From contig JADFXO010000085.1 of NCBI GenBank assembly GCA_015233485.1, positions 1 to 12,238 of the forward strand: a stretch of DNA of 12,238 bases. Direction: 5' to 3'. This document shows positions 1 to 6,100 of this stretch, piece after piece. Position numbers and translations under genes: made by a program. The notes beneath the pieces are model-generated. The model was not told the DNA's origin and ran no database searches. It worked only from the letters and a program-made list of their open reading frames with translations. Numbering within the stretch: the stretch's first letter is position 1; the number at the start of each line of letters is the position of its first letter. Origin of the DNA: Nitrospirota bacterium (GTDB lineage: Bacteria; Nitrospirota; Thermodesulfovibrionia; Thermodesulfovibrionales; Magnetobacteriaceae).

Positions 1-242
1 AAAAGACAAATATTATCGTACTTTGCACTTTTCATAATCAGATTACAGTTATACGGGAAACCCTTTACAGAACTATTTCTGATAACATTCCCGAAACTAC
101 GCAAATAGCTTCTGGTGTCTTCCTCGCTGTAATCATCAACGAAAAGAATCTCGACGGGGCAACGAGTGTTTTCAAGAACACTATTGACCGTTATTTTTAA
201 ACTGTCGAGAGAACCCCTTACAGGAATTCCTATTGTAAGCAC
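1..242 (-). CDS. GT2-family glycosyltransferase, N-terminal part (cut by window edge)
   Basis: This reading frame runs off the left edge, so only about the first 80 residues are seen. They begin with MLTIGIPVRG and contain a VDD motif at residues 35-37 (EILFVDDYSEED), which is how GT2 nucleotide-sugar transferases with a GT-A fold usually begin: a strand, a helix starting about ten residues in, then the nucleotide-binding acidic pair. I chose the GTG at 242-240 because GGAG lies about ten bases upstream and no ATG or other usual start is found in frame nearby. It overlaps the end of the deacetylase-like gene by 13 bases, which suggests coupled translation. The DXD motif and acceptor domain lie outside the window, so the sugar and acceptor are unknown. 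Confidence 0.75.
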   Translation of the reverse strand, partial: MLTIGIPVRGSLDSLKITVNSVLENTRCPVEILFVDDYSEEDTRSYLRSFGNVIRNSSVKGFPYNCNLIMKSAKYDNICL

Positions 243-1024
243 TTGTGCATTTCTCCAGCATTGATAAATTTCAGGGTCAGTTTGTTTTTCTTCGCAATAT
301 CAAAAGTCCACTCCATTACCTCTCTGAACATATCAGGGTTAATTTCGTGAATGTGAAACCACCAACTAAAAATGGCTCCTCCCCTTTGTGCTCTTTTAAT
401 AACTCGATTAAAATACGTTTTCCATTTTTCTACACAATTATCCATACTGTCGGTATCATACGGAACTATAAGAAAATCTCCGTCTCTTCGATACTCCTTG
501 TCACCCTCTCTCTTCTCAACATCTCCTACTCCTGTAAATCCATATTTATACCGATATTCTTCCATTAAAGAGGTTCCAATATCCATTTTCTGCGTATTCC
601 ATCCCGATCTTACAAGGGGACAGTAATTTCTATATTGGCTCAAAATCTGAACGGTTTTTAAAGATGTTAGCACTTGATTCTGGTTTGGCGCTCTACATCT
701 CGACCACTCGCCTTTGGCCCAGTTCAACCAATGTGGATGAACCGTTATCGAATCTCTCTCTTTGTAAGACCTCTCAAGAAAATCCTTTAAAAAGTCAACC
801 CACTGAAAAAATGGTTCACATGAAAAAACTCCCCACGTTATCTTTGCTTGATAAAAATTTTTAATGATGTTCAACTTTTCAGCCATTTCCAGAGACCTTT
901 GCGGATACCCGAGATCGCGCGCTGATTTCCAAAAATCAAAATCCTTCCAGTTTCCCCACTCTTTTTGGTTTGGTTCAAAATCACACCAAAGAGAAATCAG
1001 CACTTCGTTGTTATTTAGAGACAT
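230..1024 (-). CDS. NodB-like polysaccharide deacetylase homologue
   Basis: A 264-residue protein resembling the NodB/polysaccharide deacetylase fold, whose members remove acetyl groups from sugars using a metal ion. Visible signs are an early strand with an acidic pair (ISLWCDFE, D15), a HPHW motif at residues 96-99 that would supply the metal-binding histidines, an RSGW motif at 139-142 where the family has its conserved arginine, and a late strand leading to FHIHEINP near residues 222-230, where the catalytic histidine motif is expected. No signal peptide is seen, so it would act in the host cytoplasm or in the virion. It starts 3 bases after the GT25 stop (AAGG about six bases before the ATG) and overlaps the next glycosyltransferase. 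Sequence divergence is high; a metal-dependent glycan enzyme with another activity remains possible. Confidence 0.62.
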   Translation of the reverse strand: MSLNNNEVLISLWCDFEPNQKEWGNWKDFDFWKSARDLGYPQRSLEMAEKLNIIKNFYQAKITWGVFSCEPFFQWVDFLKDFLERSYKERDSITVHPHWLNWAKGEWSRCRAPNQNQVLTSLKTVQILSQYRNYCPLVRSGWNTQKMDIGTSLMEEYRYKYGFTGVGDVEKREGDKEYRRDGDFLIVPYDTDSMDNCVEKWKTYFNRVIKRAQRGGAIFSWWFHIHEINPDMFREVMEWTFDIAKKNKLTLKFINAGEMHKCLQ

Positions 1025-1027
1025 ATT

Positions 1028-1660
1028 CTACCTTATGTAACTTTTGCAGCTATCGTTGTGTTCAATATAATTTATTCTGCTTTTATAACCTTCAATAACA
1101 ATATCAGGGTGAAGACGGGATACAAAAACTTCCTTCCCATTCTTACCGCAAATACCATGACCAGTTTCTATAAACCCTCTCACATGAGCTTGTATTCTTA
1201 AATCGAGCGGCTTGTCAATGTCCTCGCATATAGTAATAAGTTTACGGCATCCTTCTCTTGATAATATATACCCATCGGTTCCACAACCATTAATTGCCTT
1301 CCCTCCATCACCCTTCAGCATTCTGTCGTTTATATACACAATATCAAAATTATCGGGGACGGCAACATCTCTGATCGGGGCTAAAACAATTGCGTCGTCC
1401 TCAAGGATACAAGCATATTGGGAACACATGTCAAGCATAAACTTATGCCATAAAATACAATGAGATTGATAGCACGCTTCATGGTATCTGTTTCTGATGT
1501 CAAATCCACTTCGCCTAACAAATTTTATATCGTTCCCATCAACAGCCTTGAACCTTGAAATCGGTTGTCCTATCCTCCTGCATCTTTCTGAAATAGTCGT
1601 CCATCTTTCGGTCGCCCTGCCAAGATTTATAACATGGACAAGTGGTGTAATCACTTTCAC
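1028..1660 (-). CDS. GT25-family glycosyltransferase
   Basis: About 210 residues matching glycosyltransferase family 25, the LPS-type galactosyl/glucosyl transferases. The N-terminal signature is VHVINLGRATERW (residues 8-20), followed by a short helix and KAVDG (38-42). A QSH motif (65-67) fits the serine-histidine of the family, ILEDDA (85-90) is the acidic metal/nucleotide-sugar motif, and a YILSREGCRKL segment (131-141) matches the conserved region after it. I chose the GTG at 1660-1658: GGAG lies seven bases upstream, and the codon overlaps the previous stop as GTGA, a classic coupled arrangement. An in-frame TTG two codons earlier sits too close to the GGAG. No membrane segment is seen. 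The acceptor is unknown; a phage glycan-decoration role is suggested by its neighbours. Confidence 0.82.
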   Translation of the reverse strand: MKVITPLVHVINLGRATERWTTISERCRRIGQPISRFKAVDGNDIKFVRRSGFDIRNRYHEACYQSHCILWHKFMLDMCSQYACILEDDAIVLAPIRDVAVPDNFDIVYINDRMLKGDGGKAINGCGTDGYILSREGCRKLITICEDIDKPLDLRIQAHVRGFIETGHGICGKNGKEVFVSRLHPDIVIEGYKSRINYIEHNDSCKSYIR

Positions 1661-2382
1661 AGACAAACTCCAAACAGAAGCTTTATTTCTTTTTCGTCCC
1701 TTCTAAAAACAGCATCAACATACCTTTTTATACTTCCATTCAAAATACTTAAGGTCATGTCCATCTGATCCGCAGCATCTTTTTTTGAGTACCCACTTCC
1801 AATCATGTGAACAACTTTGCATGATCCATCCTGAATAACATTCATGCCATTAAGCCACGAGAGGGCACAAATACAAAAATCAACTCCCCACCCAAGAAAA
1901 TTGTCTTTAAACGCATACCAGCAAATATCGACAAACCACTTTACGATCTTTCTGTCAATAAAAAAAACTATACCATCAGTGCACATCACATTACTCAAGA
2001 ATTTCCCTGAAAGTTGGTTGTATATAAACTTGCTGTCTGCCCAAGGAGAAAAGTCTATATAAGGTGCGAGAACTCCCCAATTGTCTTTTGTGCAATCAAC
2101 TGCATTTTTAACCATTTTCTCCCAATCCTTAGAAATAGCATCACCAAGGATAAAAAACATAACATCGCAGTCACTATCTAAAAAAATCTTTGCGGCTTTA
2201 TAAAACTGGTTGGAAAATCTACTGGAGGGGTCAACACTGATCCATCTTTTAACCACATGAGACGGATCAGCATTTAAAACTGTAACAATTTTCACGGCAG
2301 GAAGTCGAGAAAGCAAATCTTCGATTTTCTGGACATTCTCAAATCTGAACGGCCAGTTGACCACAATCGCGTGAACCTTCAT
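1657..2382 (-). CDS. GT-A-like glycosyltransferase
   Basis: About 241 residues that read as a GT-A-fold glycosyltransferase not assignable to a named family by eye. Features are an N-terminal strand MKVHAIVVNWPFRFENV typical of nucleotide-sugar binding, a strand ending in LGDA (residues 79-82) where a DXD-like motif is expected, a GWGVD motif (164-168) resembling the acceptor/catalytic GWGxD element of GT-A enzymes, and VVHMIGSGYSK (190-200), whose histidine could help bind metal. I chose the ATG at 2382-2380 because AGGAG lies seven bases upstream. The frame stays open a further 26 codons, but that stretch overlaps the end of the Ig protein and has no ribosome site. It is the first of four coupled sugar-enzyme genes. 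Confidence 0.65.
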   Translation of the reverse strand: MKVHAIVVNWPFRFENVQKIEDLLSRLPAVKIVTVLNADPSHVVKRWISVDPSSRFSNQFYKAAKIFLDSDCDVMFFILGDAISKDWEKMVKNAVDCTKDNWGVLAPYIDFSPWADSKFIYNQLSGKFLSNVMCTDGIVFFIDRKIVKWFVDICWYAFKDNFLGWGVDFCICALSWLNGMNVIQDGSCKVVHMIGSGYSKKDAADQMDMTLSILNGSIKRYVDAVFRRDEKEIKLLFGVCL

Positions 2383-2410
2383 TATCATACTCCTAACTAT
2401 CAACAAATAT

Positions 2411-2914
2411 CTACACAGCAAGTATCTCGGAAACGCTTGTATCAATAATATTTGATACATAAGTATTCGTAACCCTTAACTTGTACCCACTTAAAACCGG
2501 ATTCACATAATCAACAATCAACGGGTTATTGTCAACGTCTTTCGATACTACTATCTTGCCAACCATAAAAAACGACTCTTTGTAATGACGCTTTATATCG
2601 TCAAGGGATTCGATGTCGATTCTTTCTTCTACACTCATTACAACCATGTCAAGCGTTACTACATTACTTTGGATTTTCCCGGTATCATCCCAAACAACAA
2701 CATCGTACCTTCCGATATCTGCATTCCTGAAAACAGAAATCGAAAACGAAGATTTTGTCTGATTATTAATCGCCTCTCCATTTTTATACCACTGGTATCT
2801 TAATAGACCCTGACCTGTAGCAACAACAGAAAGCGTTACAGAACCTTTGAGAGCTATAATCTGTGACTGCGGCTGAACCGTAATAAAAGGGCCATGACCC
2901 GTGGTAATATCGCT
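2411..2914 (-). CDS. Fourth Ig-like domain and C-terminal domain, in the -1 frame of the upstream Ig protein
   Basis: Reading the minus strand from 2914 in the -1 frame gives 167 residues that continue the Ig protein upstream. The segment ITTGHGPFITVQPQSQ opens a fourth Ig-like repeat, with the usual LSVVATG, YQWYKNG, SISVF and DIGRYDVVV elements. About 75 residues follow (from about VEERIDIES to SEILAV) forming a beta-rich C-terminal domain I do not recognise. The first ATGs in this frame near 2647 have no Shine-Dalgarno site and lie after the Ig domain, so separate translation is unlikely. A product read through the shift would be about 546 residues. Either this is a programmed -1 frameshift extension or the break is a mutation or sequence error; the domain homology itself is clear. 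Confidence 0.72.
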   Translation of the reverse strand, partial: SDITTGHGPFITVQPQSQIIALKGSVTLSVVATGQGLLRYQWYKNGEAINNQTKSSFSISVFRNADIGRYDVVVWDDTGKIQSNVVTLDMVVMSVEERIDIESLDDIKRHYKESFFMVGKIVVSKDVDNNPLIVDYVNPVLSGYKLRVTNTYVSNIIDTSVSEILAV

Positions 2915-3639
2915 GGGTTTGAAGAAACAGTATTCCCGTCCCCAGTTACATCGACAGAATAACTGCCACTATCGCTTTCAGCATAATTGTTTTTTACATA
3001 ACTACTCGAAGTAGCACCTGATATTGATACAGTGTTCTTTTTCCACTGATAAGTAAAAGGAGCATACCCAGAAACTCCAACAGAGAGCCTTATTGAACTA
3101 TTAATCAAAACCTCCTGCGTCAATGGCTGTGTCGTTATCACTGGTACAACACTTATAATGGCACCATTAGATCGCACAGTATTCCCGTCGCAGGTAACAT
3201 CGCAGGTATACGTCGCCCTGTCATTCAAGGAAAATGGGTTTATCGACAAAGAGCTACCTGTCTGTCCACCAATGGGCGATACTCCCTTGTTCCACTGATA
3301 CGTTATCGGAGCATAACCAGTGGCAACGACTGACAAACTCAACAAACCGCCTATTCTAACAGAGACACTTGGCGGCTGAGTAGTGATACTCGGATTTGTA
3401 GTAACAATAGCCCCAGAGCTTGTTGTCGTCCCAACATCATCGGTAACATTAACTGTATATGTTCCTCTATCAGTATTTGCAAAACCAACCTTGACATAAG
3501 ATGCAGAATCCGTTCCTACATTTACTCCACCTTTTTTCCACTGATAATGAAGAGTGCCTGTACCATGCGCTGTTACAGAAAGATTCAGTGTTCCACCTAT
3601 TGTAACTTGCTGATTAGAGGGCTGTACATCAATAACTGG
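2650..3639 (-). repeat. Four tandem Ig-like domain repeats
   Basis: Four units of about 80 codons each share the pattern xITxQP, VxxGGxLxLSV, YQWxKxG, SSSxxxx, DxGxYxxxVT and then SN or SS-G-A-I. Units one to three are in the zero frame and unit four in the -1 frame. They are diverged at the DNA level, so this is domain duplication rather than a recent sequence repeat. Unit two carries two cysteines close together (TCDVTC), which the others lack. Confidence 0.75.
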
Positions 3640-4050
3640 AGGTACTGCTGATGGGAAATCCATTGCTCCAATACCAACTCTTGCTGAACCCCATAATCCT
3701 GTTTCATAACCTGTATATGGGGGATTTCCCGGTTCAGGATTTCCTGTTCCAGATAAAATCCCTACACTTAAAAGACCATTACTAAACGCACTTTGTACAG
3801 CATTCCATGCCGGGTAACTTGGGGCTGACCAAGAATATTGTGTATTAGTGTCATTTAGTGTTGTATCATAAGAAGTATTTCCAGTAATACTTGTTCTTGA
3901 TCCGGTTAATACACAGTTTGTTAAAACAAGCGTTCTTGGTTGAGGACCTCCACTAAGAACTTCACCTTTACCTGACAGATAATTATAAATATTATTATTT
4001 GTCAGTATTAGATTTTTTTCGTCATAAATTTCAATAGTAATTTTTTTCAT
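2854..4050 (-). CDS. Virion adhesion-type protein: beta-helix-like N-terminus and three Ig-like domains
   Basis: A 398-residue zero-frame product, starting at an ATG preceded by AGGAGAGCAC. Residues 1-135 look beta-rich, with short strand-turn units such as NLILTNNNIYN and TLVLTNCVLTG, then a Gly/Pro/Tyr stretch ending RVGIGAMDF, which resembles the closing motif of some right-handed beta-helix surface proteins. Three Ig-like repeats follow at about 138-217, 220-301 and 303-381. Each has ITTQP or IDVQP at the start, LSV in the core, YQWKK or YQWNK as the central strand, and a D-x-G/A-x-Y motif near the end. The last 17 zero-frame residues (LPRVMALLL onward) do not look like protein of this family, because the real continuation is in the -1 frame. 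Ig domains on phage virions are thought to bind cell-surface or mucus sugars; that role here is inferred. Confidence 0.78.
   Translation of the reverse strand: MKKITIEIYDEKNLILTNNNIYNYLSGKGEVLSGGPQPRTLVLTNCVLTGSRTSITGNTSYDTTLNDTNTQYSWSAPSYPAWNAVQSAFSNGLLSVGILSGTGNPEPGNPPYTGYETGLWGSARVGIGAMDFPSAVPPVIDVQPSNQQVTIGGTLNLSVTAHGTGTLHYQWKKGGVNVGTDSASYVKVGFANTDRGTYTVNVTDDVGTTTSSGAIVTTNPSITTQPPSVSVRIGGLLSLSVVATGYAPITYQWNKGVSPIGGQTGSSLSINPFSLNDRATYTCDVTCDGNTVRSNGAIISVVPVITTQPLTQEVLINSSIRLSVGVSGYAPFTYQWKKNTVSISGATSSSYVKNNYAESDSGSYSVDVTGDGNTVSSNPAILPRVMALLLRFSRSHRL
2914..2920 (-). other. Candidate -1 ribosomal slippery heptamer (A-AAC-CCA)
   Basis: On the minus strand the zero-frame codons TCA AAC CCA place AAACCCA in exact X-XXY-YYZ register. 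Slippage by one base would re-pair both tRNAs on AAA and CCC and enter the frame that encodes the fourth Ig domain. The site lies seven codons or fewer before the point where homology changes frame. Downstream secondary structure looks weak: GGGT and GCCC around a CATG loop is the best I see. A programmed shift is therefore plausible but unproven. Confidence 0.4.
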
Positions 4051-4071
4051 GTGCTCTCCTAACTTTATAAT

Positions 4072-4569
4072 TTAACTAACAGCTCCTACAAATACTGTGT
4101 CAACACAAGTAATCCCATGCCCATTCCCGGTACCAAGATAAATATTGGTTGCCTTTAATACACAACCCTTTATAATATTACCAATATCTCCTTCTATATT
4201 CATTCTATCAGTTGTCACACAATAAACATTATTCAAGTTGTGCCTTATACGAAACCCAGAGCTGTATACGTCGTTACAATTTATAATACATCCATTCCAA
4301 AAACCACCAAAATTAGTTATTGCATTTCCTCCGACTAAATTTAGGCGATATGGGCCATAAAGGTTTAAATCCCAAGGGTACAATGTTGCGGTAGATGAAA
4401 ATAAAAACTCATGTCCATCAATCAGTGATGCAGAACCTTGACCTCTTATATAATAAGTTTCTGTTAAGCCACCATGCGCTTCTGCCTGCCACTGTGCCAA
4501 AGAATATGGATTAAGTTCTGTCCCTGTAAAAAAACCACTTGAAATTGATAAATCTACCCACTTTGGCAT
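4072..4569 (-). CDS. Beta-rich fibre-like structural protein, unknown family
   Basis: A 165-residue protein with a good ribosome site (AAGGAG, seven bases before ATG). It begins MPKWVDLSISSGFFTG and continues as short strand-turn units rich in Gly, Asn and Thr: LNLVGGNAITNFGGFWNG, GCIINCNDVYSSG, GDIGNIIKGCVLKATNIYLG, and a VDTVFVG end. This rhythm, with stacked I/V/C positions, fits a right-handed beta-helix or a similar fibre fold, and the next gene begins with the same style. The two may form one assembly split over two genes, since only 21 bases separate them and the second has its own Shine-Dalgarno site. No enzyme motif is seen. It lies directly after the radical SAM gene, which makes it a possible partner or substrate of that enzyme. 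Confidence 0.55.
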   Translation of the reverse strand: MPKWVDLSISSGFFTGTELNPYSLAQWQAEAHGGLTETYYIRGQGSASLIDGHEFLFSSTATLYPWDLNLYGPYRLNLVGGNAITNFGGFWNGCIINCNDVYSSGFRIRHNLNNVYCVTTDRMNIEGDIGNIIKGCVLKATNIYLGTGNGHGITCVDTVFVGAVS

Positions 4570-4582
4570 ACTTTTCTCCTTA

Positions 4583-5107
4583 TTAAATACATATTTTCAT
4601 TTCAGGCTCAAACATGTCCCTTTGAATCTGCCAATAAGTTGGATTCATTTCCTCAACTACAGGCCTTAGTTTTTTCAGAGCTTCTCGATTGTCTTTAAAA
4701 GCAACGGACATTATAACTGTTTCACACTTATCTTTTATTGCATTGAATAATTTTATTGCGCTATCAAAAACACCATCCCCTCGATATGCGTCATGGTACT
4801 CTTTGTCCCCATCAAGACTTATCCCAATTCTTTCTACATGGTCGGAAATTTCTGGTCTGAAAAATGTTCCATTAGTAGTCACACCCACTTTAAAACCCAT
4901 TTCTCTTATATTATCACATACAGAAACCAATTCTTCAATCAAAAAAGGCTCACCACCAGTAATATAAACCCATTCTACTATTCCAGCCTTTGTTTTTAAA
5001 GTCTCGATTGATTTTTTAATATCAACATCATTTTTTTGTCTTTTCGATATACAAAACTTGCAGCAAAGGTTACATTCATACGTTATCGGAAAAAGAATGT
5101 GGTTCAT
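4583..5107 (-). CDS. Minimal radical SAM enzyme
   Basis: A 174-residue protein with the defining CX3CX2C motif at Cys12, Cys16 and Cys19 (ECNLCCKFC), which binds a 4Fe-4S cluster that splits S-adenosylmethionine into a radical. Other conserved elements are ITGGEP (49-54, SAM amino-group binding), VTTNGT (third strand) and ISLDGDKEYHDAYRG (fourth strand), which resembles the SPASM/AnSME/PqqE branch. By eye the chain holds strands one to six of the partial barrel and ends just after strand six (YWQIQRD). No C-terminal cysteine-rich SPASM or Twitch extension is present, and typical relatives are 250-400 residues. The start ATG lies one base after the previous stop, with GGAA as a weak ribosome site. 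The substrate is unknown; the surrounding genes are structural, so a virion peptide or a glycan is possible. Confidence 0.85.
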   Translation of the reverse strand: MNHILFPITYECNLCCKFCISKRQKNDVDIKKSIETLKTKAGIVEWVYITGGEPFLIEELVSVCDNIREMGFKVGVTTNGTFFRPEISDHVERIGISLDGDKEYHDAYRGDGVFDSAIKLFNAIKDKCETVIMSVAFKDNREALKKLRPVVEEMNPTYWQIQRDMFEPEMKICI

Positions 5108-5108
5108 T

Positions 5109-5669
5109 TTAATTTCCAGCTTCGAGAACCTTTAACATATCACGCAATCTAACCTTGTTTTTTCTTTCGGTGTTCGCCATATCCTTCAACTCGTTCGCCT
5201 CAGACTCCCTTCCATCCATCCTGAATTTATGAGCAAGCTGGTCGTAGTAATTCAACTGCCTGTCAATATCATCAATAGCCATCAATACACCCTGTCTCTC
5301 CTCGTACTCTTTACTATCAACAGGATTTGCCAGTGCAGGAATCGGAACAAGTGCTCCCATAACGGGGGCAGCAAGCATCTCGGTGATCTGATCGACAGAC
5401 TTTATACTTACCATAGAATCCTCCACTTTGGCTTTTTTATTTTTCCTGTATTTCTGAAGTATTTGCTTGGGAGTAAGCTTTTGTCCCTTTGATTTCATAC
5501 CGCACGCTCTTCTCAAAACAGAGTAGCCAATCGCAAGCTCTTGAGGCGTGGGTGGTTTATGTTTTCCCCTTGCATGGCGCATCTTGTCAATATTCGCTTG
5601 AAGAGACTTTTTTGAACATCGCTTGCTTAAGTGCCCCGGCCAATAATGCGTCTTTGGATCATAAGGCAT
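5109..5669 (-). CDS. Unknown phage protein, basic N-terminus and coiled-coil C-terminus, with internal start
   Basis: A 186-residue protein of no recognised family. Residues 1-85 are strongly basic (many Lys and Arg, e.g. QKYRKNKKAK) with two cysteines and a PPTPQELAIGYS segment. Residues 86-120 carry SVDQITEMLAAPV, which resembles TVDQIVEQLETPI at the start of the upstream 116-residue protein. Residues 125-186 are charged and helical (DDIDRQLNYYDQLAHKF, then ERKNKVRLRDMLKVLEAGN), likely a coiled coil. The ATG at 5669 is preceded by GAGG and lies two bases after the upstream stop. A second, stronger start at codon 86 could also yield a 101-residue short form. The gene could be a scaffold, chaperone or small virion component; the sequence does not decide. 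Confidence 0.6.
   Translation of the reverse strand: MPYDPKTHYWPGHLSKRCSKKSLQANIDKMRHARGKHKPPTPQELAIGYSVLRRACGMKSKGQKLTPKQILQKYRKNKKAKVEDSMVSIKSVDQITEMLAAPVMGALVPIPALANPVDSKEYEERQGVLMAIDDIDRQLNYYDQLAHKFRMDGRESEANELKDMANTERKNKVRLRDMLKVLEAGN
5412..5424 (-). promoter_or_regulatory. Strong internal ribosome site and ATG inside the 186-codon gene
   Basis: GGAGG at 5424-5420, five bases before an in-frame ATG (5414-5412), inside the 186-codon gene at codon 86. It is at least as strong as the site of the full-length start. The same design, GGAGG, a short spacer, TCTATGG and then CTGTCGATCAGAT, occurs at the start of the neighbouring gene at 6031-6020. Two overlapping products of 186 and 101 residues are likely. 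Confidence 0.55.
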
Positions 5670-5671
5670 AC

Positions 5672-6022
5672 TTACCTCGTATTTTCCAGCTCTTTAACCC
5701 TTATGGCAATGTCCTCAATATTTTTTCTCTCTTCCCACTTAGACTCGACGCCAACACTTGTGTCTTCAGCAATATGCATAGCCAAATCATACAAAAGTTT
5801 CACCATTGTCTGATCGTTCCAGTTGAACTCCTGAGCTGCTTTGGCATAGCCATTAACATATAAAACTTCTTTGGCAATAATTGCGCACTGTCTCAGCGCT
5901 CTCTCTACAAACTGACGAGCGAATTCAACACGGGGAGCCATTTTTGCATCTTGGGGATTTGGGGCCTTGCCAATGGGAGTCTCAAGCTGTTCTACTATCT
6001 GATCGACAGTCCTATTCGCCAT
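5672..6022 (-). CDS. Small helical phage protein, unknown
   Basis: A 116-residue, mostly helical protein I do not recognise. It has an excellent ribosome site (GGAGG, four bases before the ATG). After TVDQIVEQLETPIGKAP it has a helical segment (EFARQFVERALRQCAIIAKEVLYVNGYAKAAQEF) written here by its ends only: residues about 33 to 65. The end is charged (EERKN, then VKELENTR). Its first 17 residues and its ERKN...LE tail resemble the C-terminal half of the next gene product, suggesting an old duplication. It is the first gene after the only intergenic stretch in this part, which holds a promoter-like sequence, and it is tightly followed (two bases) by the 186-codon gene. No catalytic motif is visible. 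Confidence 0.6.
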   Translation of the reverse strand: MANRTVDQIVEQLETPIGKAPNPQDAKMAPRVEFARQFVERALRQCAIIAKEVLYVNGYAKAAQEFNWNDQTMVKLLYDLAMHIAEDTSVGVESKWEERKNIEDIAIRVKELENTR

Positions 6023-6070
6023 AGAGCCTCCGAAATTAAACTATTTAATGCACATACCATAATCAATGAT

Positions 6071-6100
6071 ATTATACCATTATTACAGTATTATCCCCAA
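6071..6100 (-). promoter_or_regulatory. Possible sigma70-like promoter with extended -10
   Basis: On the minus strand TATAAT lies at 6076-6071, directly preceded by TGG, which makes a perfect extended -10 (TGnTATAAT). A weak -35 (TTGGGG) lies at 6100-6095 with an 18-base spacer; it overlaps the end of the upstream gene. It points toward the 116-residue gene 50 bases away. The surrounding DNA is AT-rich, so a chance match is possible. Confidence 0.4.

Noticed and set aside
245..568. Plus-strand reading frames across the window, for example at 245-568, 6721-7167, 7592-8059 and 10802-11125
   Set aside because: All are antisense to well-supported minus-strand genes, have no ribosome sites, and show no domain-like composition; they are shadows of the real genes.
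2383..2460. A 26-residue N-terminal extension of the GT-A-like protein
   Set aside because: It overlaps the end of the Ig protein, lacks a ribosome site, and the ATG at 2382 has AGGAG at ideal distance followed by a typical first strand.
2411..2647. A separate 78-residue gene starting at 2647
   Set aside because: It has no Shine-Dalgarno site, and its frame continues upstream through a full Ig-like domain, so it is the end of the frameshifted Ig protein.
4583..5107. Radical SAM gene as a precursor-peptide (RiPP) pathway
   Set aside because: No short peptide with a leader and Cys-rich or repeated core is found next to it; the nearest neighbours are larger, structural-type genes.
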